Shown here: positions 26,389 through 34,738 of the stretch, piece by piece | Numbering within the stretch: position 1 is the stretch's first letter | Layout: the number at the start of each line of letters is the position of its first letter | Source: JBBQYD01 sp942493075 | Lineage (GTDB): Bacteria; Verrucomicrobiota; Verrucomicrobiia; Limisphaerales; UBA8199 | Assembly: GCA_942493075.1 (NCBI GenBank) | Contig: OW818681.1 | Span: 5,518,001 to 5,582,000, forward strand | DNA length: 64,000 nucleotides | Direction: 5' to 3' | Notes under the pieces: generated by a model | Told to the model about the DNA's origin: nothing | Database searches by the model: none | Seen by the model: only the letters and a program-made list of their open reading frames with translations | Made by a program: the position numbers and the translations under genes

Positions 26389-26694
26389 TCATCCATTGCT
26401 CCAGATCATCAGTGTGAATGCCAACTCTGCCAGCGCAAGGATGGCTGGCACATGCATGGCTGCAAGTCGCCGAGGTGTGACGCGGCAGCGGGCGGTCGCT
26501 TCGAACAGAGCGGCACAGGCCACGCCCGGCCCGGCTGCCAGCATGAGGAACTCTCCAAATGAAATTGTGGGGGTCGATGGACTCATCCCCAGGCCGATGA
26601 CAGCAAAGAAGAACACGGGCAAGGCGGCCAAGGAAGCCACCCAAGACACGACAATGAGCGTCTTCGCTTTTCGTGGTGAATCTACGCGCTGCAC
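26389..26694 (-). CDS. Small three-helix membrane protein
   Basis: 101 residues from GTG 26694. Three hydrophobic helices are evident: TLIVVSWVASLAALPVFFFAVIG, FGEFLMLAAGPGVACAALF and MHVPAILALAELAFTLMIW. It overlaps the preceding small frame by 13 bp, suggesting translational coupling. The alternative frame at 26291-26719 is a shadow rich in Cys/His/Arg. Function is unknown. Confidence 0.55.
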   Translation of the reverse strand: MQRVDSPRKAKTLIVVSWVASLAALPVFFFAVIGLGMSPSTPTISFGEFLMLAAGPGVACAALFEATARCRVTPRRLAAMHVPAILALAELAFTLMIWSNG

Positions 26695-26837
26695 GCTTGC
26701 ACTCCCTGATCCCCGTCATACAAAGTGAAGATCATTCCATCCACAAAACCCTTTCCGGTGAACGTCGGCAAATCATACAACTTTCTCGAATCGGAAAGCG
26801 TGAAATCGATCCCGTATACCGTCTTGAGCTCAGCCAT
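26682..26837 (-). CDS. Short hypothetical frame, possibly a truncated gene
   Basis: 51 codons from ATG 26837: starts MAELKTVYGIDFTLSDSRKL and ends GMIFTLYDGDQGVQACSA. The composition resembles a globular alpha/beta protein cut short rather than random DNA. It overlaps the membrane-protein gene by 13 bp and follows the anchored protein at 26865 by 27 bp. No family is recognised; it may be a remnant. Confidence 0.4.
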   Translation of the reverse strand: MAELKTVYGIDFTLSDSRKLYDLPTFTGKGFVDGMIFTLYDGDQGVQACSA

Positions 26838-26864
26838 CCGCTGAAATGACGTCGTTCGGCAGAT

Positions 26865-27224
26865 TTATTTCCATTTCGATAGCGCCTCCTCCAAACGTTG
26901 CTCCGTAGGATACCAATCCGCCCCATTCGTTCGATACGTGGCTCGGTAATCGCGTAATTCTTTAAAATTGAGTTTCGTGGTCACGTCGTTTTTGAGCTTG
27001 GGATTATCATAAAGGGCGTAGGCCGCAGAAAAACACATAGCCTCAATTCTATCGATTCCCGAAGCCGTGTCCCCGGCGCGAAGCTTCTTCAGTGCATCAA
27101 AGGTCCCAACGAATTGACCGTCCACCCAATAATTACGGCGTTGTGAACCGGCGTGGTAGCCAAACCATCCACAAACCGCGCCGACAAGGACAACCAGTGC
27201 AGAGAATATGATAACTCGTTTCAT
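26865..27224 (-). CDS. Membrane-anchored hypothetical protein
   Basis: 119 residues with one N-terminal transmembrane anchor (VIIFSALVVLVGAVCGWFGYHAG) and a soluble, helix-rich remainder: FDALKKLRAGDTASGIDRIEAM, CFSAAYALYDNP, LNFKELRDYRATYRTNG and a C-terminal LEEALSKWK. The periplasmic domain looks like a small helical bundle. It is the first gene of the small minus-strand run. Nothing identifies a function. Confidence 0.68.
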   Translation of the reverse strand: MKRVIIFSALVVLVGAVCGWFGYHAGSQRRNYWVDGQFVGTFDALKKLRAGDTASGIDRIEAMCFSAAYALYDNPKLKNDVTTKLNFKELRDYRATYRTNGADWYPTEQRLEEALSKWK

Positions 27225-27372
27225 TGAAGGCGCGATGCCGCCGAACCATGATTAAACAGACCATAAAGCCCTATGGTCTGTGGAGCATGGAAAGTTGATT
27301 TCATTTTAAACAGCCGTTGTATTAGCATGTTACACTCGTTCGCAACGCCCGGTCAACTCCTCAACCCCCCTC

Positions 27373-27498
27373 ATGCAAAACCCTGCTCGGTGGCAAAATT
27401 TGGCCGAGGTGCGGCGAACTTATCCCAGTGCTGATGCCGTGAGGATTATCGTGGGCTGTGCAGACTATTTATGCCCCGGCCGATTCACGATAGGCTAG
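27373..27498 (+). pseudogene. Possible relic of a HigB-type toxin gene
   Basis: A 41-codon frame reads MQNPARWQNLAEVRRTYPSA and continues DAVRIIVGCADYL. The 'W-x-N-x-x-E-V-R-x-T-Y-P-S-A-D' run resembles the first half of HigB mRNA-interferase toxins, but the expected following 'VFNIxGNxYRL' strand is absent and no antitoxin frame follows. It would be a decayed fragment. Similarity is short, so this is tentative. Confidence 0.3.
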
Positions 27499-27709
27499 AA
27501 TTTGAAAGCATCACAAATATTGCTGACGCAATGGCCGGGCCCTTCCAAAACCTCAAACCTGCTCCCATCCAGTGGCTGGCGTTTTATTCACTTCGTCCCC
27601 AGAAACCGCGCCCGGCGCCACAAGCACTCACAGGCTCAAGCTTGACGTTCCACATCCAGAGCCCATATTAACGACAAGCTCACGGGCTCTTCGCTCGTGG
27701 TTTAAAGGG

Positions 27710-27800
27710 TTCGAGGCTGTGTGGCCTCGAAGGACTAACCTGGATGGTCGGGCCGCCATCCGATGAACATGGCTGTGTTTTCGCAGCCAAGACATCGGAT
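27710..27800. other. Structured intergenic DNA with two hairpins
   Basis: Hairpin 1 pairs TTCGAGGC (27710-27717) with GCCTCGAA (27724-27731). Hairpin 2 pairs ATCCGATG (27758-27765) with CATCGGAT (27793-27800) and contains an inner stem TGGCTG/CAGCCA (27770-27775 with 27784-27789). The rest of 27225-27904 has no convincing gene. The element ends about 100 bp before the next start. Confidence 0.6.
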
Positions 27801-27904
27801 TGTCTGCAACTGAATTGTGGGCTGGCCGCCTGCTTGTGGTCTCCATTTCCGGAGACCTCTGGCATCGCACGCCCCTGCTCAGAGGCAGACGGTTCCCCAT
27901 TCAT

Positions 27905-28303
27905 ATGAGCAAGAAAATGGCGGGCATCGTTATTCTTTACAGCGTGTTGCTGTTCGTTCTGGGCTTCCTTACGTCAAAGGTTTCCACGGAATTTGGCAGG
28001 ACTCCCTTTTTAATAAGCGCGATTGGCAGTGGGTTATGCCTGCTCTGGGCATTGGCTGGTGCCGCTGGATACAAAAAACGTTCGTGGCTGACGATATCGC
28101 TGGCCATCATTGCACTGGCGTTACTCACTGAGACGGTCGGCAGTTGGTTCAGCCCACATCCGGCATCTGTCCGCGGGCTGCTTTCTTTAAGCCTCCTTGT
28201 GACCGTGGCGGCGCTGATGTATGTACTTCATGGCGAACGCACCCCAGAGTTCTATAATATTCGCAGGTCCCAACCGGAAACCGCGAGAAAGGGCAACGGA
28301 TAG
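27905..28303 (+). CDS. Four-helix membrane protein
   Basis: 132 residues from ATG 27905 (MSKKMAGIVILYSVLLF). The frame is open to 27800, but that part encodes a basic, non-hydrophobic lead overlapping the hairpin. Four hydrophobic helices follow each other: IVILYSVLLFVLGFLTS, FLISAIGSGLCLLWALAGAAG, LTISLAIIALALLTETVGSW and LLSLSLLVTVAALMYVLHG. The C-terminus is charged. This resembles small membrane proteins often predicted as TMEM14-like, but that is tentative. It ends 9 bp before the TrkH gene on the same strand and may be co-transcribed with it. Confidence 0.68.
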   Translation: MSKKMAGIVILYSVLLFVLGFLTSKVSTEFGRTPFLISAIGSGLCLLWALAGAAGYKKRSWLTISLAIIALALLTETVGSWFSPHPASVRGLLSLSLLVTVAALMYVLHGERTPEFYNIRRSQPETARKGNG

Positions 28304-28312
28304 CCCATTTAC

Positions 28313-30163
28313 TTGGCGGATCTGGAACCGAAACTGAATAACCTGAACAACACCCAGCCATCGCGACCCATTTCCACACAGTGGCGCCAGCCGTCCATCG
28401 GCATTGGTCGTAAGACTCTGCTCGGGATCGGCCTCGCCTCGATCATTTTGCTGCTGCTCAAGCACGGCTTTATGATCGGGGTGAATGCTGTCTTCCTGGT
28501 CCACATTCTTGAAGCCTGCCTGGTGGGATGCTATGCCGCTGATGTTGCGCTGGTGTTCCATCAGACGCGCAAGTGGGTCCCATTTTTCCGCGAGAGGCGA
28601 TTTGAAGTCTTCCTGCTGCTTTTCTTCAGCTCTCTGGCCCTGATTCTGTCGCTATCTTCCCGATCCCAAGCAGCGATCTCCGGATGGCTGGAGCAAGACC
28701 CGAGGGATATCGGAATTCACCTCTTGGAGATCTATTTGTTGGTGAATGTGCTTCTGCAGTTGTTAAAGCTGCATCGGCACCTGCTGTTTCGCAGCGCCAG
28801 ACCGGAGTGGATACTGGCTGGCTCTTTCGCGATCTTGATCCTGGCTGGCACCCTGCTTTTGATACTCCCGCGGTCCAGCGCTGATCCTGAGAACCCCCTC
28901 TCGCTCATGGAGGCATTCTTTACTGCGACAAGCGCAAGCTGTGTGACAGGGCTCACGATCCGAGACACGGGGACGGCATTCAGCCTGCTGGGTCAGACTG
29001 TCTTACTTGCCTTAATCCAGTGTGGAGGACTTGGGATCATGACATTCGTGGCTTTCCTGGCAGTGACTTCTTCCGAGTCCTTGCCCGTGCCCCACATGCT
29101 CGCGTTCCGGCGCCTTGTGGGAGCGCGAACCCCAGCCACGCTGAAACGCCAGGTGCTGGCCATTATTCTTTTTACCCTCCTGGTGGAAGTGCTGGGGGCG
29201 GTTAGCCTTTTTGTCTGCCTGCCGACGCAACAAGGTGGGCTGGCGCGGGCAGGATGGAGTTTCTTCCATTCCGTCTCAGCATTCTGCAACGCAGGTTTCG
29301 CGCTTTCGCCGAGCAGCCTCGTTCCGTATCAGGATGATGCAGGCGTTCTGCTCACGCTAGCGCTTCTAATCATCCTGGGAGGCTTGGGATTCCTGGTCGT
29401 TACGGATTTGCTGGGCCTCCAGATTTCCCGGCTGCCACTGGTTCGCGGGCTCCCCTGGGTGCGCCGCTACAATCAGCGGGTGCCCGTTTACCGGCTGCCA
29501 CTGCAAACACGCCTCTCTGTGATGATGACCGGGGTGCTGATCGTAGCTGGGATGGCTGGCTTTTGGCTGCTCGAAGCGGGGCAAGTATTGGACGCGAAAC
29601 CTTTTTCAATGCAGTTCTTGAACTCATTCTTCCAATCCGTCACCACCAGAACGGCGGGGTTTAATTCGATACAGATCGGGGATTTGAATACAGCAACTCT
29701 GCTGCTAATGATGCTGCTGATGTTCGTGGGAGCATCCCCTGTATCAACGGGCGGAGGAATCAAAACAGTAACTCTGGCGGTCGTGCTGGTGGCTTTTCGG
29801 GCCTTGATCAAAGGACGGGATCACGTGGAGCTTTTTGGAAGAACACTTCCTAACAAAGTTCTGCTGGCTTCCATGGGGGTGGTGCTACTCTACTTTGTTG
29901 TGGCCGGATTGGGCGTTTTCGGGCTCGTCTTGTGCGACCCGCACTTGTCGTTCCGGAGCGAATTATTCGAGGTGGTTTCCGCCCTCAGCACGGTGGGTCT
30001 TTCGACGGGCATCACCGCTGAGCTGAGCACGGGCAGCAAGCTGATTCTCTGCGCTCTAATGTTTATTGGTCGTGTAGGCCCAATCGCGCTGGTGCTCGCC
30101 GTCGTGCGGACAGCGAGCCCCGCGCGTTACCGGTTTCCTGAGGAGGACCTGGTGGTGGGATAA
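28313..30163 (+). CDS. trkH: TrkH/KtrB-type potassium transporter, membrane subunit
   Basis: 616 residues beginning at TTG 28313; no nearer ATG precedes the first helix, so the start is uncertain by some residues. An extra N-terminal part with four helices precedes the transporter core. The core shows the four pore loops with their selectivity-filter glycines: SASCVTGLTI, FCNAGFALSP, TRTAGFNSIQ and ALSTVGLSTG, each in a helix-pore-helix repeat. It forms the ion path through the inner membrane, and its gating needs the RCK subunit encoded 15 bp downstream. The 'superfamily of K+ transporters' call is firm, but whether K+ or K+/Na+ is carried is not readable. Confidence 0.93.
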   Translation: MADLEPKLNNLNNTQPSRPISTQWRQPSIGIGRKTLLGIGLASIILLLLKHGFMIGVNAVFLVHILEACLVGCYAADVALVFHQTRKWVPFFRERRFEVFLLLFFSSLALILSLSSRSQAAISGWLEQDPRDIGIHLLEIYLLVNVLLQLLKLHRHLLFRSARPEWILAGSFAILILAGTLLLILPRSSADPENPLSLMEAFFTATSASCVTGLTIRDTGTAFSLLGQTVLLALIQCGGLGIMTFVAFLAVTSSESLPVPHMLAFRRLVGARTPATLKRQVLAIILFTLLVEVLGAVSLFVCLPTQQGGLARAGWSFFHSVSAFCNAGFALSPSSLVPYQDDAGVLLTLALLIILGGLGFLVVTDLLGLQISRLPLVRGLPWVRRYNQRVPVYRLPLQTRLSVMMTGVLIVAGMAGFWLLEAGQVLDAKPFSMQFLNSFFQSVTTRTAGFNSIQIGDLNTATLLLMMLLMFVGASPVSTGGGIKTVTLAVVLVAFRALIKGRDHVELFGRTLPNKVLLASMGVVLLYFVVAGLGVFGLVLCDPHLSFRSELFEVVSALSTVGLSTGITAELSTGSKLILCALMFIGRVGPIALVLAVVRTASPARYRFPEEDLVVG

Positions 30164-30178
30164 ACCTGAATATTCTCT

Positions 30179-30859
30179 ATGAAATGCGCTGTAATCGGAT
30201 TAGGAGACTTCGGACGCGCGGCAGCCGTTGGGCTTGCCCGCGCCGGGGCGGATGTCATCGCAATCGACCGCGATATGGAGCGGCTCGACCTGGTGAAGAA
30301 TGAGGTCACCCTGGCGGTATGCATGGACGCAACCCATCGTGATGCGCTGGAGGCCCAGGAGATCAACAAGGCCGACATCCTGGTCGCGGCGATTGGGCAA
30401 AATTTCGAAGCACAAGTGCTGGTTGTAGTGCATGCGAAAAGGCTGGGCATCCAACGCATCGTCGCGCGTGCTGTGACCGATGACCACCGGCGCGTTTTAG
30501 AGGCGGTCGGGGCAGATGAGGTATTCAACCCGGAAGATGAGGCCGCCCGCAGCATGGTCCAGCGGCTTACTATTTCCAACATCCGCAATTATTTCGAGCT
30601 GGCGGACGGTTTCAGCCTGGTCGAAGTGGAGGCTCCCCCGCAATCGGTCGGAAAGACGTTGCGAGAACTGGATTTGAGATCAAAGTATCGGGTGAATCTG
30701 ATCGCGATCAAACGAATGGATCTGGGCCGGGACGGAGTGCTGACTCTTAAGGAATTTAAGGCGGTACCCATGCCGGACGACGTCATCCGCAGCTCGGATA
30801 TTCTGGCATTGGCGGGAAGTGTTCTGGATCTGGCCAGATTTGTTGCAGCGAACTCCTAA
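30179..30859 (+). CDS. trkA: TrkA/KtrA-type potassium channel gating protein
   Basis: 226 residues. Residues 1-125 are an RCK-N Rossmann domain: MKCAVIGLGDFGRAAAVGLA binds NAD(H) or ATP through GLGDFG, and AIDRD supplies the acidic residue at the end of strand 2. Residues 140-226 form an RCK-C domain (FSLVEVEAPPQSVGKTLREL...YRVNLIAIKR). It is a cytosolic ring that gates the TrkH/KtrB pore. One RCK pair means a KtrA-like single unit rather than the doubled E. coli TrkA. It is 15 bp downstream of the membrane subunit and 7 bp before the antiporter gene. Confidence 0.93.
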   Translation: MKCAVIGLGDFGRAAAVGLARAGADVIAIDRDMERLDLVKNEVTLAVCMDATHRDALEAQEINKADILVAAIGQNFEAQVLVVVHAKRLGIQRIVARAVTDDHRRVLEAVGADEVFNPEDEAARSMVQRLTISNIRNYFELADGFSLVEVEAPPQSVGKTLRELDLRSKYRVNLIAIKRMDLGRDGVLTLKEFKAVPMPDDVIRSSDILALAGSVLDLARFVAANS

Positions 30860-30866
30860 GTTATAA

Positions 30867-32144
30867 ATGGTGAATCCGACAAATATCGAATTGCTGGCCA
30901 CTGCGTTATTCGCCCTGGCTGTCGTGCACACCTTTTGCGTAAAACGTTTTGCCCACTGGGCTCACCGTTTTCCCGCCGGGTCTCTTCAGGAAAACCTGCT
31001 GCATTTCCTGGCGGAAACCGAGGTGGTTTTCGGGCTTTGGGCGGCAGCACTATTTGCCGGCATTGCAGCCATGCACGGGTCTTTTGTTCAGGCGGTCGAT
31101 TACATTGAGAGCCTCAATTATACTGAACCGAAGTTTGTATTTGTGATCATGGTGATCGCCGCAACCAGACCGGTTGTGGACCTGGCTGAACGGCTCATCC
31201 TTGCACTGGCTCGGTTGCTGCCTTTGGCTCCAAGCGTCTCCTTCTATGTCGTTGCGCTATCGTTCGGCAGTCTGCTCGGATCATTCATCACCGAACCCGC
31301 AGCGATGACTCTCCTGGCATTGCTGCTCAAAAAGCGCTACTTCGATCGCGGAATCAGTCTCAGGCTGGCGTATGCCACGCTGGGTGTCCTCTTCGTCAAT
31401 GTTTCCATTGGCGGCACCCTGACCCATTTCGCAGCTCCGCCTGTGTTAATGGTGGCTTCCAAATGGAACTGGGATATGGCATTCATGCTGCAGCACTTTG
31501 GGTGGCGCGCAGCCGCTTCGACTCTAGTATCAACATTGCTCGTCACCGCCATTTTCTGGAAGGAACTCAACCAGGTGACCGTTGAGGAGCGTAATTCCTC
31601 TCGCATTCCCCTATGGCTGACCGCACTGCACATCCTTTCACTCGGGCTGGTGGTCGCCTTTGCTCACCATCCGGACGTGTTCTTTGGTGTTCTCATACTG
31701 TTCCTGGGGCTGGTTAAAGCCACCGGTGAGTACCAGGAACAACTTAAATTGCGCGAGGCACTATTGGTGGGTTTCTTCCTTGCAGGTCTGGTCACGCTTG
31801 GCTCCCTCCAGGGTTATTGGCTAAAGCCCTTGCTCCAGGCGCTGGGACCTAATGCACTGTTCTTTGGCGCTACGGGCCTGACCGCCATTACCGATAATGC
31901 CGCCCTGACCTACCTGGGCACCCTTGTGGAGGGCCTTTCAGACGAGCTGAAGTATGCCCTTGTAGCAGGGGCCGTCACTGGAGGCGGACTGACCGTTATC
32001 GCCAACGCTCCGAACCCGGCAGGTATCGGCATCCTACAGGATGCCAAGGTTTTCGGCGAGGAGTCCATCAGCCCGCTCGGGCTTTTCCTCGGTGCGTTGC
32101 CGCCGACTGCCGTCGCGATCTGCTTCTTCTGGCTGCTGGCTTAA
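30867..32144 (+). CDS. Putative Na+/H+ antiporter
   Basis: 425 residues, about eleven transmembrane helices. Marker segments are FAHWAHRFPAGSLQENLLHF near the start, EVVFGLWAAALF, ATRPVVDLAERLI, LGSFITEPAAMTLLALLLKK with a conserved Glu-Pro in a helix, IGGTLTHFAAPPVLMVA and TAITDNAALTYLGTL, in which two polar residues sit inside a helix. These match the putative Na+/H+ antiporter family Na_H_antiport_2. It starts 7 bp after the RCK gene, so K+ uptake and Na+/H+ exchange are likely regulated together for osmotic or pH balance (inference). Confidence 0.85.
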   Translation: MVNPTNIELLATALFALAVVHTFCVKRFAHWAHRFPAGSLQENLLHFLAETEVVFGLWAAALFAGIAAMHGSFVQAVDYIESLNYTEPKFVFVIMVIAATRPVVDLAERLILALARLLPLAPSVSFYVVALSFGSLLGSFITEPAAMTLLALLLKKRYFDRGISLRLAYATLGVLFVNVSIGGTLTHFAAPPVLMVASKWNWDMAFMLQHFGWRAAASTLVSTLLVTAIFWKELNQVTVEERNSSRIPLWLTALHILSLGLVVAFAHHPDVFFGVLILFLGLVKATGEYQEQLKLREALLVGFFLAGLVTLGSLQGYWLKPLLQALGPNALFFGATGLTAITDNAALTYLGTLVEGLSDELKYALVAGAVTGGGLTVIANAPNPAGIGILQDAKVFGEESISPLGLFLGALPPTAVAICFFWLLA

Positions 32145-32255
32145 AACTGTCCACTTGTGAGAATCTCCATCCTCACCCCTGAGCGCCCGCGGTGATGTAC
32201 AGCCGTACATCGCTCTGGGCAGGGGGCTGGCGGGGGCAGGCCATTTAAACAAAAA

Positions 32256-32276
32256 CCCCGCACAACAGGTGCGGGG
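32256..32276 (-). terminator. Rho-independent terminator for the small Cys-rich gene
   Basis: An 8-bp stem CCCCGCAC (32256-32263) and GTGCGGGG (32269-32276) with a 5-nt loop. Read on the minus strand it is followed by TTTTTG, a T-run that fits a terminator of the gene at 32308-32529. On the plus strand the tail is A-rich, so it is not a plus-strand terminator of the antiporter operon. Confidence 0.8.
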
Positions 32277-32307
32277 AAAAAGACAGAAACGCTAAAAAAC
32301 TTCCCTC

Positions 32308-32529
32308 TCAGGAATTGGCTTTAGGACTGGTAACCGGCTTGGAAACCGTCTGCTTGCCTGCCTTGGGGCAGGTTTTGGCCTGCTTATCACCCGAGAGCGG
32401 GCAGCAGGACTTGGCAACTTGTTCCTTCTTGTCACAAGCTGCTTTATCTTTGTCACAGGTCTTGGCGTCACCCGCCTGCACGGCCACCGTGAACGCCACC
32501 AGCATTACTGAAAGGATGAGTTTTTTCAT
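32308..32529 (-). CDS. Small Cys-rich exported protein
   Basis: 73 residues from ATG 32529 (MKKLILSVMLVAFTVAVQA), a signal peptide with cleavage after VQA. The mature 54 residues carry Cys in TCDKDKAACDKK, KSCCPLSG and KTCPKAG with many Lys, which suggests a metal-binding or disulfide-linked periplasmic peptide. A strong terminator lies 32 bp after the stop. No family is recognised, though small Lys/Cys-rich exported peptides of this type are frequent in Verrucomicrobiota. Confidence 0.7.
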   Translation of the reverse strand: MKKLILSVMLVAFTVAVQAGDAKTCDKDKAACDKKEQVAKSCCPLSGDKQAKTCPKAGKQTVSKPVTSPKANS

Positions 32530-32668
32530 TGTATCAGATATTACCATTATTTGTTATGCTCGCAACAAGAAACTTACAGGTGATTCGACGCAGGCCTTCC
32601 GCTTTTGTTCAAACTTTTGTCACGAATACCGAAACACCGATCCGGGCAGCGGGCAGGAGGCCAAGCTG

Positions 32669-32947
32669 TTAATCATCCGCGTGGGCAACTTCCGAATCGG
32701 GATGGTGGCTGGGTTTAAAGTTTTTGTCCATGGCCAGTTGCTGCTCGAGGTGTGTCAGGCGCCTCCGCAGGCGGGATTGGTCCCGGTACATTTTCGACAT
32801 CATGCCGGCTATCAGGAAAAAGGCTACGGGGAGAAATGCGAAGAAAAAAGGACGCCACCAGGCGGAATCGGCCAGGTTGCCCAGGAAAGCGGTGAAACAG
32901 ACGGCTGTCGCCACGAAAGCAGGAACCCGGAACGTGATCGACTTCAT
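32669..32947 (-). CDS. Small two-helix membrane protein
   Basis: 92 residues from ATG 32947 (MKSITFRVPAFV); ATG 32956 adds three. Two transmembrane helices, FVATAVCFTAFLGNLADS and FFFAFLPVAFFLIAGMMSKMY, are followed by a basic coiled-coil stretch SRLRRRLTHLEQQLAM. The 2TM-plus-coil layout recalls phage-shock or cell-division helper proteins, but there is no specific match. Confidence 0.6.
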   Translation of the reverse strand: MKSITFRVPAFVATAVCFTAFLGNLADSAWWRPFFFAFLPVAFFLIAGMMSKMYRDQSRLRRRLTHLEQQLAMDKNFKPSHHPDSEVAHADD

Positions 32948-33108
32948 TGCATGCATAACCCTTTTAAGAACCGCGATTAGTTGAGCAGATTACTCCTCGG
33001 CCCAAGCGAAAGCAACGCTGTTTAGGGGCACCGTCCCAGCCCATCTGCGTGCTCGACCAACAAGCCACGGGCCGCTAGTGTAGGTGTGTTTACACGCGCA
33101 CGTGATTT

Positions 33109-33588
33109 ATGGATGAACTATTAAAGCTGCTGCAAAACAACGCGCTCGAATCGCACGAGAACCTGGCGCGCATGCTGGCCATTCCGGTTGAGGAAGTCGC
33201 CCGGCGCATCTCGGAGTTCGAAAAAGCAGGTGTTATTCGTGGGTACCAGACCATTCTCAACGAGGACCAGTTGGATCTCGACAAGGTTACGGCCGTCATT
33301 GAGGTCAAAGTGACGCCGCAGCGTGAAGGGGGCTTTGATACCATCGCCGAACGCGTCAGCCGGTTCCCGGAGGTGCGCTCGGCGTATCTGATGAGCGGCA
33401 CCTACGATCTCCTTCTCTTTGTTGAAGGCCGGACTTTGCGCGAAGTGGCCGGCTTTGTGAGCGAACGACTTTCCCCCTTGGAAGGCGTGCTTTCCACCTC
33501 CACCCATTTCATGCTGAAAACCTACAAACGATTCGGCGTGTTGATGCACCAGGAACCCTCTGATGAACGACTCAGTGTCTCTCCGTAA
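33109..33588 (+). CDS. Lrp/AsnC family transcriptional regulator
   Basis: 159 residues. The N-terminal helix-turn-helix is LLQNNALESHENLARMLAIP with EEVARRISEFEKAGVIRGY as the recognition helix and wing. Residues 60-145 form the RAM/AsnC ligand-binding domain (VTAVIEVKVTPQREGGFDTIA, FPEVRSAYLMSGTYDLLLFVEG). It probably senses an amino acid and controls the overlapping aminotransferase gene. The stop overlaps the start of that gene by 26 bp, a strong sign of coupled expression. A short TGTA...TACA inverted repeat sits just upstream (about 33080-33097) and could be an autoregulatory site. Confidence 0.88.
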   Translation: MDELLKLLQNNALESHENLARMLAIPVEEVARRISEFEKAGVIRGYQTILNEDQLDLDKVTAVIEVKVTPQREGGFDTIAERVSRFPEVRSAYLMSGTYDLLLFVEGRTLREVAGFVSERLSPLEGVLSTSTHFMLKTYKRFGVLMHQEPSDERLSVSP

Positions 33589-34738
33589 CCGGCTCAACAC
33601 GACCGTGCGGGATATCCCGCGGTCCGGCATTCGGGACTTTTTCGACATCGTTTCCACGATGAAGGACGTGGTGAGCCTTGGTATTGGCGAACCCGATTTC
33701 GATACGCCCTGGCATGTGCGGGAATCGGCGGTATTCGCCCTGGAGCGCGGTGTTACTCATTACACCAGCAATCTGGGCTACCTGGAGTTGCGCAAGGCGC
33801 TGTCCAAGTATGCCGCTAGAATGTTCGACGCGCAGTATGACCCGCAATCCGAGGTGTTGATAACGGTCGGTGTGAGCGAGGCCCTTGATCTGGCGTTGCG
33901 CGCGCTGCTCAATCCCGGGGACGAGGTGCTGTTCCACGAACCGTGTTACGTCTCCTACCGTGCCACGATCCTATTTGCCCATGGCGTGCCGCGGGCGGTG
34001 TCCACGCGGCCCGAGAATGGCTTTCGTCTGACACGCGAGATGCTTGAGGCAGCCGTGACTCCCCGCACGAAAGTGTTGATGCTGAATTTCCCCAACAATC
34101 CCACCGGCGCTGTAATGAGCCGCGAAGATTTGGAGGGAATTGCTGAGTTTGCCCGCGCGCATGACTTGGTGGTCATCACCGATGAGATTTACGCGGAGCT
34201 GACGTACGATACAAAGCACATTAGCCTGGTGAGCCTGCCCGGAATGCGGGAGAGAACACTTCTGTTGCATGGTTTCTCCAAGGCGTGGGCGATGACTGGT
34301 TTCCGGCTTGGCTACGCATGCGGCCCGGCGGAGTTGATCGACGCCATGATGAAGATCCACCAATACACCATGCTGTGTGCATCGTCCTTGAGTCAGAAGG
34401 CGGCCATCGAGGCGCTGTCTCGTCCGGAGGTGGATGTGACTGAGATGGTCGATGAATATCGGCGGAGGCGAAACTTTCTGGCCTCTGCTTTCGCGAGCAT
34501 GGGAATGGAATGCCACCGACCGTTGGGCGCCTTTTACGCGTTCCCAAGCATTGCCCGGTTTGGGATTCCGGCCCGGGAATTTGCGTTGAAACTGTTGCAG
34601 GAGGAGCGGGTAGCCGTCGTTCCGGGCACTGCATTCGGCGAGTGTGGTGAAGGTTTTGTGCGTTGCGCATACGCCACAAGCATGCGCAATATCGAGGAAG
34701 CCATGATCCGGATGAAAAGGTTCATTAGCCGCCTGTGA
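33563..34738 (+). CDS. Class I/II PLP-dependent aminotransferase
   Basis: 391 residues. Conserved features are the N-terminal SLGIGEPDFDTPWH, THYTSNLGYLELRKAL, FNNPTG-type NFPNNPTGAVMS, DEIYAELTYD with the PLP Asp and Tyr, and the Schiff-base lysine in HGFSKAWAMTGFRLGY. The C-terminal FVRCAYATS holds the Arg for the substrate carboxylate. It is a cytosolic amino-acid aminotransferase of the aspartate-family fold; the substrate is not readable. It overlaps the Lrp gene by 26 bp at its start, and its stop overlaps the kinase start (GTGA), so three genes are translationally linked. Confidence 0.92.
   Translation: MNDSVSLRNRLNTTVRDIPRSGIRDFFDIVSTMKDVVSLGIGEPDFDTPWHVRESAVFALERGVTHYTSNLGYLELRKALSKYAARMFDAQYDPQSEVLITVGVSEALDLALRALLNPGDEVLFHEPCYVSYRATILFAHGVPRAVSTRPENGFRLTREMLEAAVTPRTKVLMLNFPNNPTGAVMSREDLEGIAEFARAHDLVVITDEIYAELTYDTKHISLVSLPGMRERTLLLHGFSKAWAMTGFRLGYACGPAELIDAMMKIHQYTMLCASSLSQKAAIEALSRPEVDVTEMVDEYRRRRNFLASAFASMGMECHRPLGAFYAFPSIARFGIPAREFALKLLQEERVAVVPGTAFGECGEGFVRCAYATSMRNIEEAMIRMKRFISRL

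Noticed and set aside
32256..32276. Terminator of the plus-strand antiporter operon
   Set aside because: The T-run is only on the minus strand; on the plus strand the hairpin is followed by A.
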